Assembly: GCA_009925965.1 (NCBI GenBank)
Contig: RFPW01000125.1
Coordinates: forward strand, 1 to 6,607
Direction: 5' to 3'
DNA: 6,607 nucleotides
Source: Betaproteobacteria bacterium
Lineage (GTDB): Bacteria > Pseudomonadota > Gammaproteobacteria > Burkholderiales > Burkholderiaceae_E
Shown: positions 1-6,307 of the stretch, in pieces
Numbering within the stretch: position 1 is the first letter of the stretch
Layout: each line of letters starts with the position of its first letter
The notes under the pieces: generated by a model
The model's database searches: none
Told to the model about the DNA's origin: nothing
What the model saw: only the letters and a program-made list of their open reading frames with translations
Translations under genes and position numbers: made by a program

Positions 1-893
1 AAGACGAAAAACATGGCCAGAATCAGGATCGTTCCTTGTAGCAGCGGCAGATCGCGCTGAAAGATGGCGGAATTTAGAAGGAATCCGGTCCCGGGCCACG
101 AAAAAACCGTTTCAATCAGAATTGAGCCGCCTAGCAGATAGCCCAACTGCAATCCCATGACGGCGAGTGCCGTCGGCGCCGCGTTCTTGACCACATGCAG
201 AAAGATGCCAGCGTTGGTCATGCCCTTGGCCCGCAACCCAATGATGAATTCCTGATGCAGGATGTCACCGACCAGCGCCCGGACGGTACGGGCGATGATC
301 CCCATCGGGATGACGCTCATGGTCAGTGCCGGCAAGACCAGATGGCGCATGTATTCCAGATTCCACTGCCAGTCGCCCGAGCCGCCAGGCCCAGCGCCCC
401 CCGGTGGTAACCACATGAGCTGCGACGAAAAGATGATGACCAGCACCATTCCGAGCCAATAGTGCGGAACGCTAACGCCCAGGACCGACAGCATCGAAGC
501 GAAGCGATCGATCCAGGAATGCTGAAAATACCCCGCGACGAATCCAAAAAGGCTTCCCAGAAAGAAGCCAATCACCGTTGCAAAAACAGCGAGGCGAAGG
601 GTGTTGCCAACGGCCTTAAAGACTTCCTGCGCGACGGGGCGCCCGCTGGCAATGGAGTTACCAAGATCACCCTGGAGTGCCCGTCCGACCCAGGCTAGAA
701 ATTGCTCGGGATAGCTTCGGTCAAAACCATAGAGCTCACGCAGTTTTGCCTGCAACTCAGCCGATGCGTCCGGGGGAAGGATCGATACCAAGGGGTCACC
801 CGGTGCCAGGTGCACGAGCGCAAAACAAACGATTGAGACGCCCAACATGATCGGCAGCGTATAGGTCAGACGCTGCAGCAAATAATTCAGCAT
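1..893 (-). CDS. Peptide-type ABC transporter permease, DppB/OppB family (3' end cut by window)
   Basis: Inner-membrane permease that would form half of the channel of a peptide/nickel/opine-type ABC importer. The frame stays open from the ATG at 893 to base 1, giving 297 residues with no stop. DppB-type proteins are usually about 305-335 residues, so little more than the end of the last membrane helix is missing. Hydrophobic segments lie at roughly residues 11-30, 98-121, 133-156, 185-204 and 241-263, with a sixth starting near 285. The N-terminus (MLNYLLQRLTYTLP) and the HLAPGDP motif at 28-34 are typical of DppB. The ATPase-contacting EAA-like loop is at about 215-240 (EFIIGLRAKGM...). An in-frame TGA directly precedes the ATG, so no longer start exists; no clear Shine-Dalgarno is visible. 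It follows the binding-protein gene by 86 bases in the same direction and is probably co-transcribed with it. DppC and ATPase genes would be expected beyond the left edge. The substrate cannot be read from the permease. Confidence 0.93.
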   Translation of the reverse strand, partial: MLNYLLQRLTYTLPIMLGVSIVCFALVHLAPGDPLVSILPPDASAELQAKLRELYGFDRSYPEQFLAWVGRALQGDLGNSIASGRPVAQEVFKAVGNTLRLAVFATVIGFFLGSLFGFVAGYFQHSWIDRFASMLSVLGVSVPHYWLGMVLVIIFSSQLMWLPPGGAGPGGSGDWQWNLEYMRHLVLPALTMSVIPMGIIARTVRALVGDILHQEFIIGLRAKGMTNAGIFLHVVKNAAPTALAVMGLQLGYLLGGSILIETVFSWPGTGFLLNSAIFQRDLPLLQGTILILAMFFV

Positions 894-936
894 TCAGTCA
901 ACGAGGGCTGTGAGGGTTCGTGCGGGTGTGACCTGA

Positions 937-965
937 CCCGCCGCCTGCGACAGGCGGGCGGCGGG
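937..965 (-). other. GC-rich stem-loop between binding-protein and permease genes
   Basis: A perfect 9-bp inverted repeat, CCCGCCGCC (937-945) and GGCGGCGGG (957-965), encloses an 11-base loop. An alternative inner pairing CCGCCTG/CAGGCGG (942-948 with 951-957... around a short loop) competes with it. In the minus-strand transcript it lies just after the binding-protein stop codon and before the permease start. No U-tract follows, so it is not a classical terminator. Stem-loops at this place in ABC importer operons commonly protect the upstream mRNA or cause partial termination, so that the binding protein is made in excess of the permease. That role is inferred here from position and structure. 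A copy of a dispersed genomic repeat is the main alternative. Confidence 0.55.
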
Positions 966-979
966 TTGGAACCGAAGCC

Positions 980-2668
980 TCAGTCCATCGACATCGTTGC
1001 GATGTCGATGAACCAACTGCGAGGCTGGACGACCCCCTTGACCTTCTGGCTCATGGCTCGCGGGCCTACGTCATGCGCGATCCAGATGAATGGCGCTTCC
1101 TCGACGATACGCGCATGCAGCTTGGCGAGCGCTGCATCCCGGGGTTTGTCTTCGAAGCTGGTCCTTGCGCTGGCGATCAGGCCGTCGAATTCCGGATTGC
1201 CGAAATAGCCCCAGTTGTTCGAGACCGGCGGGAAGGTTTTCGTGCTGGTGAATCGAACCATTGCAAAAAATGGATCCATCGCTGCAAAGCTGACGTTGGT
1301 GGCCTGGGCACCGTTAGCCGATGGATCTTTCGATCCCTTGCGCCAATTGGTGAACAGCGTGTTCCATTCAATGACATCGAACTGGATATCGATATGGCAC
1401 TGTTTCAGCGACTGCTGAACAAATTCGTTCATTGGCAACGGTTGCATCTGGCCAGAACCCGACGCTGAAATCTGTACCTTGGCCTTCATCGGCTTGTCGG
1501 CCGAGAAACCGGCTTCAGCCATCAGCTTGCGGGCTGCGGCGACGTCGTACTTGATGTCAAATTTCGGATCGCCCCACCAGGGGTGTCCCGGTGGCACCGT
1601 CCCCTTGGGTACCGCCATTAGGCCGCCCAGAAGGCTTTTGAGACCTTCGCGGTCGACGCACAGATTTGCCGCGTGGCGTACCCGTTTGTCCAGCCATGGC
1701 GAGCCTTCGGCGAATGACAACTGCCAGGGCCAGACGTGAGGTTGGGCGTTGCTGTAAAGCTTGAAGTTACGCTGAGTGATCTGCGGAATGGCGTCCGGTG
1801 AGGGGGCCTCGATCCAGTCGACCTGTCCGGAAAGCAGCGCGGCTGTTCGGGCGTTGGCCTCGGGCATGGGCAACATCACGACCCGATCAATTTTTGGCGT
1901 GCGCTTAGGGTCCCAATAGGATTTATTCGCGACGACTTCGAGACGTTCGCGGGCGACGAACTTCGCCATTTTGAAGGGGCCGCTCCCCGACGCGTCCGCC
2001 GCGAATGCCACCCAGGCCGCTTTGGCGCGGTCCGCCGGCACCGTGACCGAGGCCGGAACTGCTTTAAGGAGCGCATCCCAGTGGGCTGGCGACGCCATAA
2101 AAAGGTTCGTCAAATTGATTGGCAAGAACGAGTCTGGCTCGCTCGTCGTCAGTTCAACAGTCAGATCATCGATCTTGCGGGCGCTTCGCAGGGTCGGCAT
2201 GCGCGAGGCGGTGACACCGACCTGACTGGGGTCAAAGTGAGGAGCATCCTTGTCCAACACTTTTCCAACGTTCCAGACCACAGCATCGGCGTTAAACGGC
2301 GAGCCATCATGAAACTTCACGCCGCTGCGCAATTTGAAGGTCCATTTTGTCTTGTCCTGGGCATTGACGCTCCACGAGGTCGCCAGACCTGGAATGAGAA
2401 CGCTGGCAGCATCTGACTTGGACAGATCCCAATGGGTCAGGGCGTCGTACATTGGGATGCCCGTAAACCGGTTGCCCTCGAAACCCTGATCAGGCTGTCC
2501 CAGTGTCCTTGGAATGTCTGCCGCGGTCATCGCGATCCGCAGAACCTTTTCCTGGGCCAGGGCGGCACTGGCACTCGCCATTACCATCAGTCCGACAAGA
2601 AGCTTTTTCTTGAATGGGCGAATGAAGGTCTGATGCTTGGATTCAAGCGCAATTGCAGCTAAAGCCAT
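980..2668 (-). CDS. Periplasmic substrate-binding protein of peptide/opine-type ABC transporter (SBP_bac_5, DppA/OppA-like)
   Basis: Exported solute-binding protein that would capture the substrate and deliver it to the permease encoded downstream. It has 562 residues, within the usual 500-560 range of the family. A Sec signal peptide is clear: positive residues at 17-22 (RPFKKK), a hydrophobic core at about 23-36 and a signal-peptidase I site after ALA-38 (ASAALA|QEK). The n-region is unusually long. There is no lipobox cysteine, so the mature protein should be soluble in the periplasm. The family signature lies at about residues 93-133 (PGLATSWSV, WTFKLRSGVKFHDGSPF, then NADAVVWN). The start at 2668 is supported by GGAG at 2674-2677, five bases upstream; the internal Met codons at 28 and 30 would destroy the signal peptide. 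It is transcribed divergently from the racemase gene. Binding proteins of this family carry peptides, nickel, sugars or opines. A ureide such as allantoin is suggested only by the neighbouring genes. Confidence 0.94.
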   Translation of the reverse strand: MALAAIALESKHQTFIRPFKKKLLVGLMVMASASAALAQEKVLRIAMTAADIPRTLGQPDQGFEGNRFTGIPMYDALTHWDLSKSDAASVLIPGLATSWSVNAQDKTKWTFKLRSGVKFHDGSPFNADAVVWNVGKVLDKDAPHFDPSQVGVTASRMPTLRSARKIDDLTVELTTSEPDSFLPINLTNLFMASPAHWDALLKAVPASVTVPADRAKAAWVAFAADASGSGPFKMAKFVARERLEVVANKSYWDPKRTPKIDRVVMLPMPEANARTAALLSGQVDWIEAPSPDAIPQITQRNFKLYSNAQPHVWPWQLSFAEGSPWLDKRVRHAANLCVDREGLKSLLGGLMAVPKGTVPPGHPWWGDPKFDIKYDVAAARKLMAEAGFSADKPMKAKVQISASGSGQMQPLPMNEFVQQSLKQCHIDIQFDVIEWNTLFTNWRKGSKDPSANGAQATNVSFAAMDPFFAMVRFTSTKTFPPVSNNWGYFGNPEFDGLIASARTSFEDKPRDAALAKLHARIVEEAPFIWIAHDVGPRAMSQKVKGVVQPRSWFIDIATMSMD

Positions 2669-2818
2669 GAGGTCTCCAAATTGATTGAAACAGGGGTCCG
2701 GCGCATGATTGCAAGGCTTATGCCATGCTTATCTATTCTGGGAGCAGTCGCGTATTGCACCGCGTTGGTGCTCAATGTGGGCTGCCACTGAATCATGCAC
2801 CGATTAAGGGAGTTCTTG
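2669..2818. promoter_or_regulatory. Divergent intergenic control region with candidate promoter and operator
   Basis: This is the only gap over 100 bases between genes and it must hold the start signals of both the ABC transporter (minus) and the racemase (plus). A possible plus-strand sigma70 promoter is TTGCAA (2709-2714), a 17-base spacer and TCTATT (2732-2737); each hexamer matches consensus at 4 of 6 positions. Around it lies a direct repeat, GCTTAT at 2716-2721 and 2727-2732, spaced 11 bases or about one helix turn. There is also an inverted repeat, GCATG (2703-2707) with CATGC (2724-2728). Overlap of these repeats with the promoter would suit a regulator binding site. No minus-strand promoter stands out. 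No regulator gene is in the window, so the protein involved is unknown. The promoter matches are weak and could be chance. Confidence 0.35.
2806..2812 (+). promoter_or_regulatory. Ribosome binding site that decides the racemase start
   Basis: AAGGGAG is a strong Shine-Dalgarno match placed six bases before the TTG at 2819-2821. It lies inside the coding region if the upstream ATG at 2795 is used instead. That ATG has no comparable purine-rich site at the right distance, which favours the TTG start. Confidence 0.7.
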
Positions 2819-3571
2819 TTGAAGTCTATCCTTGTGATTAACCCCAATACGACGGAGTCGATGACTCACGCGATCGGCCTGGCCGCGAGATCTTGTGCGA
2901 GTCCTGATTTTGAAATCCTGGTGTCCCAGCCGAGTTTTGGACCACGCTCGATTGAAGGGCATTTTGACGAAGTCATTGCGGCAGCGGGCGTTGCCGAGCA
3001 GGTTCGGCTGCACGCGGAAAGGCCACTCGCCGGAGTGGTCATCGCTTGTTTTGGCGATCCGGGTCTCGATGCAGCGCGAGAGGCGACCGATGCTCCAGTC
3101 TTGGGCATCGCGGAAGCGGCCTTTCATGCGGCTAGCATGTTGGCTACCGGTTTCTCAGTCGTTACCACGATGACGCGAACGTGCATCCTGGCAGAGCGCC
3201 TGGTGCAGCGTTACGGATTTGAGCGGCACTGCCGCGGTATCCATGGCACGGATATTCCAGTCCTCGCGCTGGAATCCGATCCCGAGCAGGTTTTGGATGT
3301 CCTAGAAACCAGCGCCCGCGAGGCAATGCTTCGGGACCGCAGCGGCGCCATTGTTCTGGGGTGTGCTGGTATGGCGGCGCAATGCCATGCATTGCAGGAC
3401 CGATTGGGCGTGCCTGTGATTGACGGTGTCGCGGTTGCGGTCAAATGGATCGAAGCGCTGTCAAGCCTCAATCTCAGAACGAGCAAGCGGGGCGATTATG
3501 CCGACCCGCTGCCCAAGGAATATTTGGGGTGGTCGGCGCCGCTTGGTTGGCCCGCCAAATCGGGTTTTTGA
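2819..3571 (+). CDS. Allantoin/hydantoin racemase (Asp/Glu racemase superfamily)
   Basis: Cytoplasmic cofactor-independent racemase. Homologues interconvert D- and L-5-substituted hydantoins (HyuE) or (R)- and (S)-allantoin (HpxA). From the TTG start it has 250 residues, beginning MKSILVINPNTT as family members do. The two catalytic cysteines are present: Cys77 in VVIACFGDPGLDAA and Cys182 in AIVLGCAGM, close to the Cys76/Cys181 numbering known for bacterial hydantoin racemases. The segments FGPRSIEG (near 40) and PVIDGVAVAVKW (near 199) also fit. An ATG at 2795 would add eight residues (MHRLREFL), but the ribosome binding site sits within that stretch and favours TTG at 2819. The gene stands alone on the plus strand, divergent from the ABC transporter and convergent with the allantoinase operon. 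With allantoinase and allantoate amidohydrolase next door, allantoin is the likelier substrate; no hydantoinase or carbamoylase is visible. Catalytic family is firm, substrate is inferred. Confidence 0.9.
   Translation: MKSILVINPNTTESMTHAIGLAARSCASPDFEILVSQPSFGPRSIEGHFDEVIAAAGVAEQVRLHAERPLAGVVIACFGDPGLDAAREATDAPVLGIAEAAFHAASMLATGFSVVTTMTRTCILAERLVQRYGFERHCRGIHGTDIPVLALESDPEQVLDVLETSAREAMLRDRSGAIVLGCAGMAAQCHALQDRLGVPVIDGVAVAVKWIEALSSLNLRTSKRGDYADPLPKEYLGWSAPLGWPAKSGF
3550..3569 (+). terminator. Weak intrinsic terminator overlapping the racemase stop codon
   Basis: CCCG (3551-3554), a six-base loop and CGGG (3561-3564) form a 4-bp GC stem, extendable by a G-U pair, followed at once by TTTTT (3565-3569). 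The last T is the first base of the racemase TGA. The stem is short for an efficient terminator, but the position and U-run fit the end of a plus-strand transcript. It gives no U-run in the opposite direction, so it would not stop the converging operon. A second hairpin, with arms 3590-3596 and 3603-3609 and one G-U pair in plus-strand RNA, follows within the opposing gene. Confidence 0.4.
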
Positions 3572-3579
3572 GCGGAGCA

Positions 3580-5307
3580 TTAGTCCGGTGATCGAGCGCC
3601 TTCTTGATCGAGTTGGGTCAACAGATGGGTAAAGGCGTCGATGCAGAGTTGCATGTCGTCACTGGTGGTGGACTCAAGCGGGTTATGGCTGATGCCACTG
3701 TTTTCACCCCTCACGAACAACATGGCTTGGGGCATGATTTCGTGCAATTTCATGGCGTCATGCCCTGCGCCACTGGGCATCGTGAACACCGGAACGCCTA
3801 AGTGGTGCAGGGCGCCTTCCCAACGGTGCTGCCATTCGATGGCGCTGGGGGCTGCCGGTACGCTCAGCGTGCGTTCTGTTTGGCATACCAGGCCGCGGCG
3901 CTCACAAATGGACTGAATGGCTTGCAGGACATCGCGCTCTAACGCATCGCGTTGAACATCGTTGGGTGCGCGCAGGTCGAGGGAAAAAACACACCGACCA
4001 GGCACGACATTGATCGAGCCATTGGGCACTTGAAGTTGCCCGATAGTGGCTACCGAGTCGCCATCCGCAGCCGCGCGCTGTTCCATGAACAGTGCCAACT
4101 CGGCCACGGCACTCACCGCATCACGCCGACGATTCATGGGCGTGGTGCCGGCATGGCAGGCCATACCCACCATCTCGCACAAATACCGCACGCTGCCATT
4201 GATGGAAGTGACCACGCCCAGGGGCAAGTTCATTTCATTGAGTACCGGGCCCTGCTCAATATGAACTTCGACAAAGCCTGCATAGTCCTCAGGGTTGCGT
4301 CTGATACTCGGTATCTCGTCCACATTGAGGCCGGCTGACTTCATGGCATCTTGCATCGAAATGCCATCGGCATCGAGCTGATGCAGCCAGTCTGAATTGA
4401 ATTGCCCCAGCAGTGCGCCTGAGCCTAAAAATGTGGCTTTGTAGCGTTGGCCTTCTTCCTCCGCGAAGGCCACTACTTCGATGCCTACCGTCAATCGCTT
4501 CTGCTGTTGGGCAAGTTGTTGAACGCAGGCAATGGGCACAAAAATCCCTAATCTGCCATCGTGCTTGCCGCCATTGCGCACGGTGTCGTAGTGGCTGCCC
4601 GTCAGTAAATACTTGCCGCTAAGCTCGCGCGGGTGGTACCGCCCCACCACGTTGCCCACCGCGTCGACAAATACCTCATCAAAGCCTGCGGATTTCATTG
4701 TGTTCTGAATGCTGGCGCAGCAGGCCAGGTGTGCTTCAGTCAGATAGGTGACCGTTAACTGCCCCTTTTCTTTGTAGCCAGTATCGCTATGCTGGGCCAG
4801 CGCTTCTTGCCAGTCCCACACCTGATGCCCCAGGCTTGGGTGGCAGCCGGTCTTATCGTTCAGTCGTATTTCGGCGATTCGATGGATGTTGCGCAAGCAC
4901 TCTTGCAGCTCAAAATCCGGATGGCCATGAAGACGCCTTTTAAGGGTTTCAATGATCTGATGTTTGTTCAGTCCTGAGCCCCGAGGGCCGCGCACCGCGA
5001 GGATGAAAGGCCATCCAAATTTCTCGTTGTAGGCCTTGTTCAATGCTTGAATCTGGTCGAACTCTTCCGGACCGCATTGCGTGGGACGGGCTACCTCGGG
5101 ATACGCCCGGAGAAGTGCGACTTGCGCCTGCGGGCCTGCACTCTTTAAAACCTCGCACATGCAGAGCTTGATTTGTGCCCAAGACCTGAAAGGTCTGTGT
5201 TGCATTGCGTGCTCTGCAATCCATGGGGAGTGTTCGTACAGGCCGCCGAGCATTTGGACGGCTTCCGGCAGAGGCGCTGCGTTCAGTTGCTCTAAGTTGA
5301 TTAACAT
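3580..5307 (-). CDS. Fusion: degenerate OHCU decarboxylase (UraD-like) domain + allantoate amidohydrolase (M20 family)
   Basis: Two-domain cytoplasmic protein of 575 residues. Residues about 1-165 resemble UraD, which decarboxylates OHCU to (S)-allantoin; residues about 166-570 are an allantoate amidohydrolase (AllC-like), which takes allantoate to ureidoglycine, ammonia and CO2. UraD landmarks kept are PWIAEHAMQHRPF (28-40), FGWPFILAVRG (97-107) and NIHRIAEIRLND (140-151). The catalytic His-Pro motif is Tyr69-Pro70, and the S-x-x-E-Q helix is absent, so this domain is probably inactive. The amidohydrolase has the full metal-site set: GSHYDTV (His239), KHDGRLG (Asp250), AEEEGQR (Glu284/285), HIEQGP (His349), CHAGTTPM (His385) and GISHNPLE (His541). 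The start at 5307 is chosen because the longer frame to 5487 lies inside puuE. This ATG is 22 bases after the puuE stop and aligns with a normal UraD N-terminus, although its Shine-Dalgarno (CGAG) is poor. It is the last gene of the operon. Confidence 0.92.
   Translation of the reverse strand: MLINLEQLNAAPLPEAVQMLGGLYEHSPWIAEHAMQHRPFRSWAQIKLCMCEVLKSAGPQAQVALLRAYPEVARPTQCGPEEFDQIQALNKAYNEKFGWPFILAVRGPRGSGLNKHQIIETLKRRLHGHPDFELQECLRNIHRIAEIRLNDKTGCHPSLGHQVWDWQEALAQHSDTGYKEKGQLTVTYLTEAHLACCASIQNTMKSAGFDEVFVDAVGNVVGRYHPRELSGKYLLTGSHYDTVRNGGKHDGRLGIFVPIACVQQLAQQQKRLTVGIEVVAFAEEEGQRYKATFLGSGALLGQFNSDWLHQLDADGISMQDAMKSAGLNVDEIPSIRRNPEDYAGFVEVHIEQGPVLNEMNLPLGVVTSINGSVRYLCEMVGMACHAGTTPMNRRRDAVSAVAELALFMEQRAAADGDSVATIGQLQVPNGSINVVPGRCVFSLDLRAPNDVQRDALERDVLQAIQSICERRGLVCQTERTLSVPAAPSAIEWQHRWEGALHHLGVPVFTMPSGAGHDAMKLHEIMPQAMLFVRGENSGISHNPLESTTSDDMQLCIDAFTHLLTQLDQEGARSPD
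5073..5103 (-). other. Site of lost UraD catalytic residues (His-to-Tyr codon and in-frame deletion)
   Basis: The TAT codon at 5103-5101 encodes Tyr69 in the motif LLRAYPEVA, where active UraD proteins have AHP with the catalytic histidine; TAT differs from CAT by one base. Only 13 residues separate Tyr69 from the EEF that opens the conserved EEF...ALN.AY segment. From my knowledge of the family the distance is normally about 33 residues and includes S-x-x-E-Q. The missing part is therefore about 20 residues, removed without breaking the frame, with the join somewhere around VARPTQCGPEEF (72-83). Confidence 0.7.
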
Positions 5308-5330
5308 AGGGCTCGAGGGTTTGGTTCCAT
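5301..5330 (-). other. Nine-codon mini-ORF linking puuE stop to fusion-gene start
   Basis: An ATG at 5330-5328 overlaps the puuE stop as TGATG. Its frame reads MEPNPRALC and ends at TAA (5303-5301), so its stop lies across the start region of the fusion gene (ATGTTAATC, start at 5307). Both junctions have the geometry of terminate-and-restart coupling. The peptide itself resembles nothing I know. Translation is unproven and a chance frame in a 22-base gap is quite possible. Confidence 0.25.
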
Positions 5331-6292
5331 CAGGGTGATGCAGTGTATGGATGGGCTTGCTGCCAATGGCGCGCAAGATCCAGGCGCCTGCAAATCCAGA
5401 TCCGATCGTGGCGTTGGACATAATCCAGGAATTCCTGCAAGGCCCGGATTCGTCCGGGTCGCCCAAGCAATCGGCAGTGCATGCCAATGCTCATCATTTT
5501 CGGGCGATTCAAGCCCTCGGGGTCGCCCTCTTTGTAAAGAACATCAAAGGTGTCCTTCATGTATTGGAGGAAGGGGTCGGCATGCGAAAACCCCTGCGGG
5601 AGGGCAAAGCGCATGTCGTTGCAATCAAGCGTGTACGGCACGATCAGCTGAGGCACCACGGTACCGTCGGTTTTTTGAACCTTCATCCAGAATGGCAGGT
5701 CGTCGCCGTAGTAATCACTGTCGTATTCGAAGCCACCGAAATCGGCGACCAAGCGGCGCGTCCGCGGACTGTCTCGGCCGGTATACCAACCCAGGGGGCG
5801 CTCGCCCGCAAGTTCCTGCAATAAAGACATCGCCTCTGCCATGTGCGCGCGTTCGGTCGCTTCGTCGATGTCTTGATAGTGGATCCACTTCAGTCCATGG
5901 CAGGCAATGTCATGACCCAAGGCCTGAAAGGCAGCCAAGACCTCCGGGTGCCTCTGTAACGCGGTGGCGATACCAAACACGGTGAGCGGCAGCTTGCGAG
6001 ATTCAAACTCTCTCAGGACGCGCCAAACTCCAGCGCGCGAACCGTATTCGTAGATACCTTCCATGCTGATATGACGCGCGGGGTAAGAGGCTGGGTTGGA
6101 CATCTCCGATAAAAATTGCTCGGAACCGGCATCGCCGTGCAGAACAGAGTTCTCCCCGCCCTCTTCATAATTCAGCACGAACTGAACCGCAATGCGGGCC
6201 TGTCCTGGCCATCGGGCATGTGGTGGGTTCGGGCCGTAGCCTCTTAGATCGCGCGGGTAAGGTGCGGTGCTGTCGTAGGTTGGTGAGGTCAT
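5330..6292 (-). CDS. puuE: Cofactor-independent allantoinase PuuE (polysaccharide deacetylase-like fold)
   Basis: Hydrolyses (S)-allantoin to allantoate in the cytoplasm without the binuclear metal centre of amidohydrolase-type allantoinases. At 320 residues it matches the roughly 300-320 of Pseudomonas PuuE. Characteristic motifs run in order: YPRDLRGYGPNPPHARWPG (12-30), NYEEGGENS (41-49), GIYEYGSRAGVWR (79-91), DIACHGLKW (128-136), GWYTGRDSP (168-176), YDSDYYGDDLPFW (190-202), and SIGMHCRLLGRPGR (268-281). All are close to the family standard, so activity is likely. AGGGG at 6305-6301, eight bases upstream, supports the start at 6292. It begins 15 bases after the receptor gene stop and ends 22 bases before the fusion gene, so the three form one operon. 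Its product, allantoate, is the substrate of the amidohydrolase half of the next protein. Confidence 0.96.
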   Translation of the reverse strand: MTSPTYDSTAPYPRDLRGYGPNPPHARWPGQARIAVQFVLNYEEGGENSVLHGDAGSEQFLSEMSNPASYPARHISMEGIYEYGSRAGVWRVLREFESRKLPLTVFGIATALQRHPEVLAAFQALGHDIACHGLKWIHYQDIDEATERAHMAEAMSLLQELAGERPLGWYTGRDSPRTRRLVADFGGFEYDSDYYGDDLPFWMKVQKTDGTVVPQLIVPYTLDCNDMRFALPQGFSHADPFLQYMKDTFDVLYKEGDPEGLNRPKMMSIGMHCRLLGRPGRIRALQEFLDYVQRHDRIWICRRLDLARHWQQAHPYTASP

Positions 6293-6307
6293 GAGGGCAG
6301 CCCCTGC

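Noticed and set aside
195..698. Several short frames on both strands within the left 700 bases
   Set aside because: The continuous permease frame on the minus strand, open through the left edge, explains this region; the others are shadows.
1073..1468. 131-residue plus-strand frame opposite the binding-protein gene
   Set aside because: Antisense shadow of a well-supported 562-residue gene with signal peptide and family signature.
2659..2847. 62-residue minus-strand frame across the divergent intergenic region
   Set aside because: It overlaps the start regions of both flanking genes, has no ribosome binding site that stands out and no recognisable features.
3952..4338. 128-residue plus-strand frame opposite the amidohydrolase domain
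   Set aside because: It lies opposite conserved metal-site motifs of the amidohydrolase and shows no family of its own.
5308..5487. 60-residue upstream extension of the fusion protein (ATG at 5487)
   Set aside because: It lies almost entirely within puuE in another frame, resembles no UraD N-terminus, and the ATG at 5307 gives the normal family start.
5351..5824. 157-residue open frame on the plus strand opposite puuE
   Set aside because: Antisense shadow of puuE in a second frame; it has no recognisable motif.
5335..5985. 216-residue open frame on the plus strand opposite puuE
   Set aside because: Composition is rich in Arg, Ser, Pro and Gly with no domain, as expected for the antisense of a GC-rich gene; puuE on the other strand is unmistakable.
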